DNA of 64,000 bases from Azolla caroliniana (lineage: Eukaryota; Polypodiophyta). Below, one piece after another: positions 12,001 through 20,515 of this stretch (the stretch's first letter is position 1; the number at the start of each line of letters is the position of its first letter). The DNA is taken from contig JBHGNT010000015.1 of the NCBI GenBank assembly GCA_043228905.1, forward strand, positions 17,484,001 to 17,548,000, given 5' to 3'. Below the pieces are notes generated by a model that worked only from the letters and a program-made list of their open reading frames with translations, was not told the DNA's origin and made no database searches. A program made the translations under genes and the position numbers.

Positions 12001-12850
12001 GTTTCTATTCACTATGTTCTGTCACGTTCTTCTGCTTTCACTATAATAGAAATTAGGCGTCTATAGCTTTTGGGTTCTACAATATGACCATGATGATTTA
12101 TACACATTTTCAGCAGATCCATGATATGATGGGAATGCAGCTGAATTGATATCGAAACAATGACAGCCTATCATGGGAACGTAGCCAAATTGATGTCATG
12201 CAAATTCAGCTGAATTGATCTATTGAGACCCATATCATTATATGATGAAGGAGCATTGTGTGTGTTTGATATAACACAAACCAGAAAACTAATACTAGTT
12301 GAAGAAAAACCCAAGTAAAATATGGAGAAATCTTGGAAGATCAATCTAGAGAAACCAAATTGCTATATCAAAAGGACTACTTGGTTCAGAAATAAAATAA
12401 AACAATAAAACTACCAGATAGAACTTCAATAAAATTTAAATAAAGTGTAGATGTACAACTCTGGGGCAATAGATAAAAAAAACAGAAATACTTACACAGA
12501 CAGAGCGTACTGTTTTGATGCAGAAAAAACAGAAATTGATAAAAATTGACAGAGATACTCAATAGAAAAATTTATTTGGAGTTATAGATCTAGAAAACCC
12601 AGCTGGCTAGGTATACTACAATATGACATATACATTGAGAGAGAGAGAGAGAGAGAGATAAACGGAAGATGCACTTACTTGTGAGGGCAAACACTCTCTG
12701 TTTGGAGGAGAGGCTACTGCTGCTGCTTTTGCGAGCAGGAACGACGCTGAAACGACTGCTCTTGGAGACTCGGAAAGCCATGAGGACTCTGTTGTCTGTG
12801 TCTCTGAAGGTCGCCTCCGCCAGGCGGAGAAGCTCTGCATCCTCCGCCAT
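65..12850 (-). CDS. SEC3: Exocyst complex component SEC3, 18 exons, 3' part beyond the left edge
   Basis: SEC3 is a subunit of the octameric exocyst, which tethers secretory vesicles to the plasma membrane. Coding exons in transcript order: 12679-12850, 5076-5149, 4904-4984, 4750-4817, 4559-4655, 4259-4404, 3400-3517, 3227-3331, 3010-3111, 2801-2938, 2286-2414, 2123-2203, 1957-2031, 1653-1820, 649-766, 498-565, 244-414, 65-141. Reading frame is kept across every junction (1,988 nt, 662 codons). The translation follows plant SEC3 closely: [18 protein letters not shown] (about residue 270), [18 protein letters not shown] (about 385), [14 protein letters not shown] (463-476), [20 protein letters not shown] (581-600). 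Residues 1-165 correspond to the lipid-binding PH-like region, 250-320 to the coiled coil, the rest to the start of the helical C-terminal domain. Plant SEC3 is near 890 residues, so about a quarter is missing. No stops or frameshifts, so probably functional. Confidence 0.95.
2939..3009 (-). other. SEC3: GC-AG intron of SEC3
   Basis: This 71-nt intron separates the exons ending in RLRIPNE and beginning [10 protein letters not shown]. On the transcript strand the donor reads AG|GCAAGC (GC at 3009-3008) and the acceptor TATTCAG. No GT donor nearby keeps the frame. AG|GCAAG is the usual context of the minor GC-AG class of U2 introns. Confidence 0.8.
3750..3840 (-). repeat. Inverted fragment of the copia-E LTR in a SEC3 intron
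   Basis: The stretch contains the palindrome ggccaaaatggcc followed by tracts that match, in reverse, the end of the copia-E LTR at 8505-8590. A weaker copy lies at 3948-3995 and a partial one at 15600-15665. It may be LTR debris or a short element in its own right. Confidence 0.5.
4469..4512. repeat. Perfect 16-bp inverted repeat in a SEC3 intron
   Basis: The arms at 4469-4484 and 4497-4512 are perfect reverse complements (caattccctccctaga) around a 12-nt loop. It sits in the intron between the exons 4559-4655 and 4259-4404. It could be a small MITE relic or an RNA hairpin; no flanking duplication was seen. Confidence 0.85.
5225..5325 (-). repeat. Second inverted fragment of the copia-E LTR
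   Basis: Reverse-complementing this stretch gives about 85 bp that align well with 8505-8590, including the tract ending in cctcttaaaagacgtta. It lies 75 bp inside intron 1 from exon 2, in the opposite orientation to the copia-E element downstream. Confidence 0.6.
6502..6808 (-). mobile_element. Minus-strand copia LTR inside copia-E
   Basis: The stretch runs TG to CA (tgaaagggac to ccccaaca). Just to its left is tctgatacca, the reverse complement of an iMet primer-binding site, as expected for a minus-oriented 5' LTR. The sequence to its left (6240-6490) may be leader of that element; no coding was recognised. Confidence 0.5.
7264..8100 (+). pseudogene. Copia-E reverse transcriptase and RNase H remnant
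   Basis: The first open segment (7264-7542) carries the RT catalytic motif YIDDMLLAG and the [14 protein letters not shown] block. The second (7520-7915) carries the RNase H region, with the family's D-S-D-A replaced by DPDMAGDVE and a degraded STTEAEY motif. Nucleotides up to about 8100 still encode the C-terminal TKH and ADALTK blocks in broken frame. The polymerase centre between QMDVKT (about 6935) and 7264 is mostly lost. Confidence 0.85.
8157..8675 (+). mobile_element. Copia-E 3' LTR
   Basis: It follows the polypurine tract directly and ends with ttttggatctaaccac...ctctctttca, the same end as the 5' LTR at 5870-5945. Only the last 75 bp or so match the 5' copy well, so the 5' LTR is truncated or replaced. 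An 85-bp block (8505-8590) recurs inverted in SEC3 introns. Confidence 0.7.
8735..10590 (+). mobile_element. Copia-E2, second copia relic in SEC3 intron 1
   Basis: It begins with the RT N-terminal half (8741-9289: [48 protein letters not shown]). A tandemly doubled RT segment (9402-9904) and an RNase H remnant (9956-10455, [10 protein letters not shown]-like block as [19 protein letters not shown]) follow, then a polypurine tract (aagtgggag, about 10531) and the first 50 bp of a 3' LTR. Gag, protease and integrase are absent. Several stops; inactive. Confidence 0.8.
9402..9904 (+). repeat. 253-bp tandem duplication within the copia-E2 RT
   Basis: Copy 1 is 9402-9654 and copy 2 9655-9904, both starting tctctatatgaaaaa. 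Each carries the RT active-site region, reading YVEDM in both copies instead of YVDDM, so the D-to-E change predates the duplication. The join shows short homology (aatacctt/aaggtatt). Confidence 0.85.
10649..10952. repeat. 152-bp tandem duplication in SEC3 intron 1
   Basis: The units 10649-10800 and 10801-10952 are almost identical; I see two substitutions. The near identity points to a recent local duplication. No coding capacity was recognised. Confidence 0.9.
11243..11800. repeat. About 279-bp diverged tandem duplication in SEC3 intron 1
   Basis: The units start cacaaagtgtgtgattgag (11243) and cacaatgtgtgtgactgag (11522). They share blocks such as cttgtaatctcaacaataca and cacctacttcacagtcagca, with many substitutions and small indels, so this duplication is older than the one at 10649. 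Confidence 0.8.
12679..12850 (-). CDS. SEC3: SEC3 first coding exon
   Basis: This exon gives the first 57 residues plus one base. The ATG (12850-12848) opens [20 protein letters not shown], which matches the acidic start of plant SEC3, and there is no upstream in-frame alternative outside the pyrimidine repeat. The exon ends at a consensus donor GTAAGT (12678-12673). The codon completed across the 7.5-kb intron (A + CA) restores the conserved run leading to [17 protein letters not shown] in exon 2. The open frame that continues past the donor into the microsatellite is intron read-through and is not coding. Confidence 0.9.
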
Positions 12851-12979
12851 CGCTCAACTCTCTCTGTCTCTCTCTCTCTCTAAATCTCTGTCTCTCTCTC
12901 TCTAACTCTCTAACTCTCTAACTCTCTCTATCCTCCGCCATCGCTCAACTCTCTCTCTCTCTCACTCTCTCTCTCTCTA

Positions 12980-13014
<35 letters not shown>

Positions 13015-13367
13015 CTCTCTCTCTAACTCTCTATGTCTCTCTCTCTCTCTCTCTAAATGCCTTAAAAACTATTTTGTATGGACAAAGATTTGTCAATCAA
13101 CATGAATAAAACCATAGATTGACACATGCGTGATATTCGTGATATTCTTCATGCGCAATATTCCCAATATTCGAGAATACGACGGTGTAGATCGCTCAGT
13201 CGAGACCACGTGCGATCTGCACCGTCTAATCTGGATAAATAAAATGTGCTAATAAAAAGACTGCCAGCAGTCGCCTGACTCTGGTAAGCTTTGTCGCTCG
13301 ACTCAAATCAGTCGCTCGACCAACTCAAAGGCAGATGCCTGACTTGAATGCAACTCAAAGGATGAGA
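12851..13367 (-). promoter_or_regulatory. SEC3 5' leader and proximal promoter
   Basis: About 200 bp next to the ATG (12855-13060) is a (TC)n tract on the plus strand, so the SEC3 leader would be (GA)n-rich. Further out, 13182-13225 forms a 14-bp inverted repeat with one mismatch, and its loop carries a G-box CACGTG (13207-13212). The promoter is cut off at 13368 by a truncated copia-A element. No clear TATA box is seen; leader and promoter roles are inferred from position. Confidence 0.5.
12855..13060. repeat. (TC)n microsatellite in SEC3 leader
   Basis: Nearly pure CT dinucleotide runs are broken by CTAACT and CTATCT variants. A short phrase (tcctccgccatcgctcaact) occurs at both 12840 and 12931, so the tract was partly built by local duplication. 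A second (GA)n run lies just inside intron 1 at 12638-12659. Confidence 0.9.
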
Positions 13368-13587
13368 AGCATTTCTGGTCCGGGGTAAGGTGGAACGACG
13401 CTCCGGAGTCGACCACCCAGGTCATCTCGTCGCCGACAAGGTTTATCTCACTCTCCTCGGTGATGAGCATCAACTCTTCTTCACTTGTCGCGATTGCCGT
13501 CGTTCCCTTCCGGTCTATTCCCCTCCGGTCTTTACTGTTCCGGTTCGGTGTCTGCTTCGAATCGGTACCATCGGTTTCCTTGTCTTT

Positions 13588-14310
13588 TCAGAAGTGCCGA
13601 CAGTTCTTCTGGAAGTGTCCTGGCTTGCCGCAATAGAAGCAAGTAGGCCTCCCCCTTGACTTTGGCCGTGTCCCTGACTTTTTCCGGTTCTGGGGACTAC
13701 GGTTCCTTTGTCTTCCGCGTTCCGATTCGGTAAGGAGCGCTTTGGAGTCGGAGCTCGTATCCTTATCTTTCCGACGTACCTCCTCATCTAGCAAGCTCGA
13801 CTTCACTCTTGCTAGGGATAACCGTTTCCCTTCCGGCCCGGCATTGCCCAAAGTGACAACCAACGTCTCCCAGCTATCTGGGAGGGAACCGAGAAGGAGT
13901 AGCGCTAGTACCTCATCAGCGAGAGGTACTTCTAATGATGTTGTTGGGTGTATCAGCCCCTGGAAGGCATTCATGTGCTCCACCATGTTGGAGCCATCTT
14001 GGTATCGGAGTCTTACTAGCTTCCGGAATACCAAAACCTGATTAACATCATTTTTGTTCTGAAACATAATGTCGATCTTCTCCCAAAGCTCATGAGCCTT
14101 GCTCTCTTCATTGAAGTTGTTGTATAGACTCATGTCGATGAAGCACCGTATGTACGCCGTTGTCTTCATGTGCATCACCTCCCACATCGCGGCGTCGATT
14201 TTGTCCGGTCTCTTGTCCCCGAACTGAACCGGCAATCAAAGGTCTTTAACCACGAGCATGTCCCTCATCTTCGACTTCCACACCGAATAGTTGGAGTCGG
14301 TGAGCTTGAA
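13588..14310 (-). pseudogene. Copia-A Gag polyprotein fragment
   Basis: Gag forms the virus-like particle and binds the element RNA. The open stretch 13588-14235 has the UBN2-type core (TTAYIRCFIDMSLYNNF, VFRKLVRLRYQDGSNMVEHM) and a C-terminal zinc knuckle CYCGKPGHFQKNC (CX2CX4HX4C) at about residues 199-211 of this stretch. The upstream start region, homologous to MDDSLGGMFKLTDSNY in the copy at 23509, is present but broken between about 14235 and 14333. Confidence 0.85.
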
Positions 14311-14364
14311 CATGCCTCCCAACGAATCATCCATTTTTCTCTGTTGCCTAGCTCTGATACCACT

Positions 14365-14637
14365 TCAACAGGAATACACACTCTCGATTAACAATGCTCG
14401 GCCACAACCGAGTCTAGGATCAAACACAGAAAACGGGTAATGCACGTACGACACAAAGGAGAGAAGAGTACACAGGATGTTTAACGTGGAAAACCCTGAG
14501 AAGGAAAAACCACGGGAGTCCACAGACTCCAAACTATCACTATATCACAATGATTACAACAGTGAGCTCACGGAGGCAACGACCTCGTGCTCATGATCTT
14601 CGCCCCAGGCAACAGTTACAACAGAGGCAACGGCCTC

Positions 14638-14707
<70 letters not shown>

Positions 14708-15182
14708 CATTGTTACGCGCTCTCTAGTCTTGCGCCAACAAGAATGACAACAACACAATACTGAGTTTGCCCTAAGTCATATTTATACTAGTATGACTTT
14801 TCGGCTATTTACAAATATAGCCCCGATGGACTCTCAGGAAACATATTTATGAATATGTCCCTTCATCCGGTAAGCACTTCTCACCGGGCCTTCACCATCT
14901 GGCTCTAGCCAGGTACTCTTCATCCAGTTCTCACCGAGTCTTCGGTAGTCAGGTACTCTTCATCCGGTTCTCACCGGGTCTTCTGTTGCCGGGTACTCCT
15001 CTTCCGGTTCTCACCGGGTCTTCCGTAGCCAGGTACTCTTCATCTGGTTCTCACCGGGTCTTCCGTTGCCGGGTACTCCTCTTCCGGTTCTCACCGGGTC
15101 TTCCGTAGCCGGGCAATCCACATCCGGTTTTCATCAGTACTGTTCTTCTCGCTTCCCATCCGGAGGGACCTGTTTCCTAACA
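14365..15182 (-). mobile_element. Copia-A 5' LTR, 818 bp
   Basis: It begins (minus) TGTTAGGAAACAGGTCCC at 15182 and ends GTATTCCTGTTGA at 14365, next to the primer-binding site. It contains a 40-bp minisatellite (14880-15130, about five units with ctcaccgggtcttccgtagc-type cores) and a (TC)n run at 14638-14704. The tandem array largely explains why it is longer than other copies (441-856 bp). Confidence 0.85.
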
Positions 15183-15769
15183 CTATGCAGGCGGCAACAA
15201 CCACTTCATCCCTCTTCGGATCGTTCTATCTTCTTCAGGAATCATACCTCCATACTCCACTCCACTCTTCTACCTCAACCTCCTCGTGATGTTGCTGCTA
15301 TAACACAGGTATGGATCAAACACCCTCTCTCTCACACACGTAACCTTATAGGAAAAGATAGGAGAGGATTTATTTGGTCAGGACCAACCTTACTAATGTA
15401 GCAGTGATCTAGTGACTACCAATACCCCACTACATTATGTACATGTCTAGTTGTGTGTCATCCTATTTATCGTTCTATTGATATATAATGCAAACAATAG
15501 GATGTTTGTCGATGCATCACAAATAAAAGGCGTTCTTGTCGAAAGGTACTTCATTTGTTGTTCCACTTATTAGCATTTTGTGTGTAGTTACCATATATTC
15601 ATTTTGCTTGTTGGTCATAGCCTATAAGCCATTTTGTCCTCTTAAGCGATCTTAGTTTAATCTACCTAAGTTACTCATTCTTTTTTCTCCTCCTATATAT
15701 ATGTGGATCATATACATATAAGTATATGTATGTGGATCTTAGTTTTGTCAAAGAAGGGTTAGATCAAGA
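15183..15769. other. Spacer between copia-A fragment and PPR relic
   Basis: A short Ser/Thr-rich open segment at 15183-15310 ends near a possible donor (acaggtatgg). It could be the degraded start of the neighbouring PPR gene, but this is speculative. The rest is AT-rich, with one degenerate ggcctataagccattttg-type repeat at 15620-15665. Confidence 0.3.
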
Positions 15770-16377
15770 TCTAACCCTTTCATTGGGAGTGTAGTTGTTG
15801 ATGTATATGGAAAATGTGGATTCTTGTGAGATGTTTTTTGTGTGTTTGAAAAATTTCCTGTTCAAGATGCTGTTCTATGGAAAAACCGCATCTCTAGCTA
15901 TGCAGATCAAGGATTTGTAGAGGGGGTTTTGGATTGTTAATTTGTTTGGAAAGAATGCACCTATTTGGTCTCAATCCGGATCCTAGAGCATTTGTATGTA
16001 GCTTGAAAGGTTGTAGTATTACAAGAACTGTTTAAATAGGGCAAAAGAGACATGGTGAACTTGTCGTTAGAGGATTGGAGGGAGAAATATATGTGGGTCA
16101 TACACTCATTGATATGTATGCAAAGTGTGTGCCTCTACTAGAAGCACATATGTTGTTTGAACAACTTCCAGTTCGCAATGTAATTCCATGGACTTCATTA
16201 ATCACAGGGTATACTAACAATGGGTTTATTGAAGAAGTATTATCTCTCTTGGAAGCAATGAAAAGAGACGGAATTGCTCCTGTTTCTATAACATTTTTGT
16301 GCATTTTTAGAGCTTGTGGATATGAAAGAGGAGCTTTAGGAACAAGTCAAGAAATGAACTCATTGGGCTTTGAAAAT
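15770..16377 (+). pseudogene. PPR protein relic
   Basis: PPR proteins are organelle RNA-binding factors. The open part (16075-16380) shows consecutive motifs of the PLS type: GHTLIDMYAKCVPLLEAHML, FEQLPVRNVIPWTSLITGYT and SITFLCIFRACGYERGAL. Upstream, 15770-16070 encodes earlier repeats (FEKFPVQDAVLWKNRISSYA) but is cut by several stops and frame changes. The gene is interrupted at 16378 by the copia-B LTR. No complete start or end is present, so it is a dead fragment. Confidence 0.75.
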
Positions 16378-16790
16378 TGTTGAGCGAGCAAGCTCAAGTA
16401 GGGCCGAATTAGCTGAAGAAGCCGAGAGTTGGATCAGTTGGAGACTGATTAGCTAGGCTCGAATCAGATGGCCAAGTCGAATGGAATCCGATAGGCTGTT
16501 AAATAGGAATATTATAGGCAGAGTTGGTGTCAAGCTCAATTAATGAGCATTCAAGTACTTGTTAGTACTTGGGTCAGCCCACTCATCACGGCTTGTATAC
16601 AAAGTGCTCTCTGAGCACATTCGTTGTATTGAGTATCGAGTTTTTGTACTTAAAACTTTCTATTGTCTGCTCCACTCAATATCTTTCTCTCTCTCACTCA
16701 CTCTGTGTTTATCAAATTGTCGCGTTGCCGAATAACTTATTGTGTACTATGTGTTTATCGCATATACTTCCACACACGTATTCTTTTACA
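16378..16790 (+). mobile_element. Copia-B LTR (plus), 413 bp
   Basis: It starts TGTTGAGCGAGCAAGCTCAA and ends TTCTTTTACA, matching in reverse the LTR pattern of copies ending in gagcttgccactcaaca. The flanking 5 bp are AAAAT. It interrupts the PPR relic. Confidence 0.75.
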
Positions 16791-16888
16791 GGGTGTCAAA
16801 GCGCGAGGGTTGAGAATCCTCTGTAGTTGACAAAGCAAACAAGACAGAGACAAGGTTTTTCGTCTTCCAAAAAAAAGAGAGCAAGAAC

Positions 16889-18961
16889 ATGGACAAAGGT
16901 ATGGGAAGCTCGCTTCTGATAGAAAAGCTCGATAGGAGCAACTATACATCCTTGGGATACATGATGCACCAATATCTACTCGATCATGGATATTGGAGTT
17001 ATGTGGAAGGAGCAAATGAAGCAGCACTGGATTCGACACACAAAGATTTCTCGGCCCGGGAACATGCGGCAAGCAGAGTTATTTACTACTTTGCATCGTG
17101 TGTGAGTGATGAACTACTTAGCTACATCTAGGACACCAAAACACAAAAGGATTCTTGGGAAATCTGAAGAAGATTTTCACCACAAGTACGATGGCTAGGA
17201 AGCTACAGTTCAGGCAAGAGCTGAGCAATGTCTAACAGAGAGATATGTCGGTGGCTGACTATACCTCTAAGATAAAGGAGATCTGCTTCAATCAATGCTG
17301 CTTGTAGAGGAAAACCAAATAGGTGCGTTGATGAGCATGCATGCCGACAGTAAGATGTTGTACACGGATGCAGATAGGCCCCATGGTCATGGTGGACGAG
17401 GCGGGTTGGTACACAATGGAGGCGGCCGACTGGAGCAGAACTTGAGGCATAATCGAAATGCCGACAGTAGTTCCGGACCCTCCATGAGCAGGGAGAGCCA
17501 AGGTGGCGCCGGAAGTTGGCAAGGAAAGGTCGTGACAGACTATTGGCACTATGGCCGGAAGGGCCACAGAGAGAGCGAGTGTTGGAAGAAGCTCACCCAA
17601 TTCGGAACGAGCCGGATCGAGCCAAGGTGACGTAGATAGGCGTTAAAGATTGCACTACGCCGAAGGTTCAGGGCGAGTCGGTGTAGGAAATGGGTCCCTC
17701 CGGATGGGAAGAGAAGAGCCGAGTTGATGAGGAACTCGGCCAAGGCCGAAACCGAAATCGTGTAGATAGCCAACTCGGAAGACTATACTTGTAAATAGTC
17801 TAAATATGCCCTTATGGGCTACGCTTGTAAATAATCCAAAAGGTGTACTAGTATAAGTACTTAGGGCAATCACAATGTTATGATGAGTCATTGTTAAAAG
17901 TTACTTAGAAGGTGGTTGCCTTTGTAACTGTGTAATAGTAAGTGAGTGAGAGTGAGAGCATATGTAACTATGTAGCCGTCTGTTGACGAAGTAGAATCTC
18001 GAGGTCATTGCCTCAGAGCTTCTAGTTGTACTCCTCCTTTTAACATAGTGACTTTGTTTCTCGGGGTTTGTGAACCCACGTGGTTTTTCCCATTTTGGGT
18101 TTCCACGTTAAAATCGTGTGTTTCTGTCTCTTGTGCTATTTCTGTTTTCGTACTCTGTCTGACTGCATTCTATTTTACGTTCCCTGCATCCGAACATCCG
18201 AACGAGAAGCCGGTTGTGGCCGGTCACGATTTTCAACAATCAGAACGGGCCCAACCTTTGTAATGAAGCACAACACCAACTCGATGACGGTGAACACCTC
18301 AAAGTTGAACAAGGTGTGTTATGTGGATTCCGCAACATCAAACCATATGAAGAATCACAAGGAGTGGTTCTCAACACTGGAGAAGCCGGAAAAGCTGGGG
18401 GTTGTCAAAACTGGCAACAACACCCCTCACCCCACTGAACATATCAGAGATGTCCCTCTAAGCCATGTTGGTCAGAGAGGAACCATGAGAAATGTCTTGC
18501 ATGCGTTGACAATCACCAAGAACTTGGTGTCGGTCTGAGAAATTGTCGACAAGGGCATGCAAGTTCGATTTATTCATCTCAGGTGCTTCATTGAAGAAGA
18601 AGGCAAGATTATAACGCAAGGATGCCGAGAAGGGAGGATGTTTATCCTCGAGACAAACGACATAGGCACCGCTATGTTCGCCAAAGGGCAAAAACTCGAG
18701 TCGAACATCGACTTGTGGCACAAGTGATTCGGCCACGTGAACTTCCTGTGGCTTCAAGAGATGTAGACAAAAAACATTGTGTTCGGCTTGCCGAAATTTA
18801 GTGGCCAAAAGGGTCAAGTTTGCGAAGGTTGTTAGTTAGGGAAGCATCACCGACTTCCATTCCACAATGAGCGCAATCGGAGCCATAACAAGCTCGATTT
18901 GATTCACTCGGATGTGTGGGGCCCGATGCAGAACGTGAGTATCAGTGGGAGTCATTACAAC
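16889..18961 (+). pseudogene. Copia-B gag, protease and integrase start (plus copy)
   Basis: The ATG at 16889 begins MDKGMGSSLLIEKLDRSNYT, the family gag start. A TAG follows at 17129, where sister copies continue. The zinc knuckle reads YWHYGRKGHRESEC, so both N-terminal cysteines are lost. Protease has DSATS in place of DSGAS. Beyond 18538 the pre-integrase region (SNIDLWHK, FGLPKFSGQ) and the integrase entry (LIHSDVWGPMQNVSISGSHY) continue with several stops, up to the orientation switch at 18961. Confidence 0.8.
17682..18238 (+). mobile_element. Solo LTR-A, 557 bp, inside plus-strand copia-B gag
   Basis: It starts TGTAGGAAATGGGTCCC and ends GATTTTCAACA, with the LTR-A landmarks ctccggatgggaag, ggttttcc...cacgtt and ggttgtggcc. 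It separates zinc-knuckle and protease sequence of copia-B. The 5-bp flanks do not match cleanly. Confidence 0.75.
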
Positions 18962-19992
18962 ACTTATACCCCTTCTGTTCCTGTGAGTAGCCGACCAATA
19001 TGAACTTTTCTGACTTCGTGTACAACTTCTTCCTCTTTTCATCTAGCACATGCACATAGGCAATGTTACCGAATACCCTTAGGTGTTTGAAGTTTGGCTT
19101 TCACTCGAAATACAACTCATGTGCTGACACCTTCTCTCCGATCCGATTTTGGATGTCAATTGCTGAACTGCTTCGGCCCAATAAAACTTGGGCATGCTTT
19201 TCTCCTCCAGCATTGCCCTTGCCGCTTCCACAACCGATTGATTCTTCTGCTCGGCTATGTCGTTCTGCTCTGACGTATATCTAAACTTAATTCGCACCAG
19301 ATTCCCATCTGTTGTAGATAACTGTTAAACTGGTTGGAAAAGTATTCCTTTCTGCCATCCGACTATAGACACTTGATCTTCCGGTCTGATTCCCTTTCGA
19401 CAAGATTTTGTAAGTTCTGGAAACAATCGAAGAATTCACTCTTCTTTTCTATCAGTTAGATCCACGTGTGTTGGCTATAGTTGTCGATGAAGGAGACAAA
19501 GTATCGTCTCCCACCTAAGCTCACATTCTGTGCCGGTCCCCATACATCTGAATGCATCAAGTTGAGCTTGTTCCGGCTTCGATTACGCTTGTTGGGCAAT
19601 GGAAGTCGGTACTTCCCTAGCTGCAGGCTTCACAAATTTGGGCCTCCGGCTACTAAATTTCGGCAACCTGAACACAACTTGTTTTGTTTGCAACTCCTGA
19701 AGCCTTTGGTAATTGATGTGGCCGATCTGGTTATGCCACAAGTCAATATTGAATTCGACTTTTTGTCCCTTGGTGAACAATGCGGTGCCGACTTCATTCG
19801 TGTCAAGGATGAACATCCTCCCTTCCCGGTGCCCTTGCGTGATGATCTAACCCTCTTCTTCGATGAAGCACCCGAGGTGGGTGAACCAGACATGCATCCC
19901 TTGGTTAGCGATCTATTCGACCGACACCAAGTTATTCGTGATTGTCGGAACGTGCAAAACGTTCATCAGTCTTCCCTTCTGTCCAACATGAC

Positions 19993-20462
19993 TGTTTATC
20001 CTAGGCTGGACCTAGCCACAAACACAGGGTGTCCATTCCAAAACAATTCACCAAAGGGGTGGTTAGGATATGGATGTTATTCGACGTTTATCTGATTCCG
20101 ATCCGACTATTTCCGGATACCTTCTGAATTACTCAATACGTCTCTGATTAATTATAACACGCGTAAGATTAATAATTAAAGCATAGAACGTTAGGTACAC
20201 AATAGCATTAAGATCAACACACTAATCTTGTATTACTTCTGTTTACTTTATACATTGACCTAGACCCTTTTATAGGCATCCGATAGAGCTCACAAAATGG
20301 TGCCTTACCGACTACCGGCAATCAATTGATGCGGATCCGGATCGGTACAACTATCCAGATCCATTCGTTCCTCTAATATTACTTAACTAATAATTATATT
20401 AATAATTATGCTCCGACTCGTTCCCATTCATACTACTCCGGAACATACTCCTAGGCCAACAC
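19993..20462 (-). mobile_element. Gypsy-3 3' LTR, 470 bp
   Basis: It runs TGTTTATCCTAGGCTGG to ACTCCTAGGCCAACA. It shares islands with the gypsy-1 LTR (cacagggtgtc, caccaaaggggtg, cacgcgtaaga, caaaa-ggtgcc) in the same order, so the two families are cousins rather than copies. Confidence 0.75.
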
Positions 20463-20515
20463 ATGGCACACCCTTGGGACGGTGCCTTGCACGTCGAACC
20501 CATGGGTTAGCTTCT

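Larger units (their letters stand above)
5150..12678 (-). other. SEC3 intron 1, 7.5 kb, swollen by transposon insertions
   Basis: The intron runs from donor GTAAGT (12678-12673) to acceptor TTGATGCAG ending at 5150. About 5 kb of it is copia-derived (5820-10590) and about 0.9 kb is locally duplicated sequence. The stretches 5326-5819, 10953-11242 and 11806-12590 are AT-rich and show no gene or element that I recognise. All other SEC3 introns seen here are under 0.9 kb. Confidence 0.75.
13368..15182 (-). mobile_element. Copia-A fragment: 5' LTR, gag and start of protease
   Basis: The fragment is minus-strand. The 5' LTR is 14365-15182, the iMet primer-binding site 14351-14362, and gag runs to about 13588. 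The sequence stops abruptly at 13368, just past the protease entry (WVVDSGVSFHL block in copy 22900). The rest of the element is gone and the SEC3 promoter begins next to the break. The LTR matches those at 22900-23476 and 44007-44447. Confidence 0.9.
16378..18961 (+). mobile_element. Copia-B, plus-strand 5' half of the outer element
   Basis: The layout is 5' LTR (16378-16790), degenerate primer site (16791-16803, gggtgtcaaagcg), gag from ATG 16889, zinc-knuckle remnant (about 17540-17585), solo LTR-A insertion (17682-18238), protease (about 18310) and the start of integrase. At about 18961 the sequence switches to minus-strand integrase of the same family. The 3' half of pol and the 3' LTR are missing in this orientation. 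Confidence 0.8.

Noticed and set aside
12669-12905. Plus-strand ORF with Leu/Ser runs across SEC3 exon 1
   Set aside because: Antisense of the SEC3 exon plus (TC)n microsatellite.
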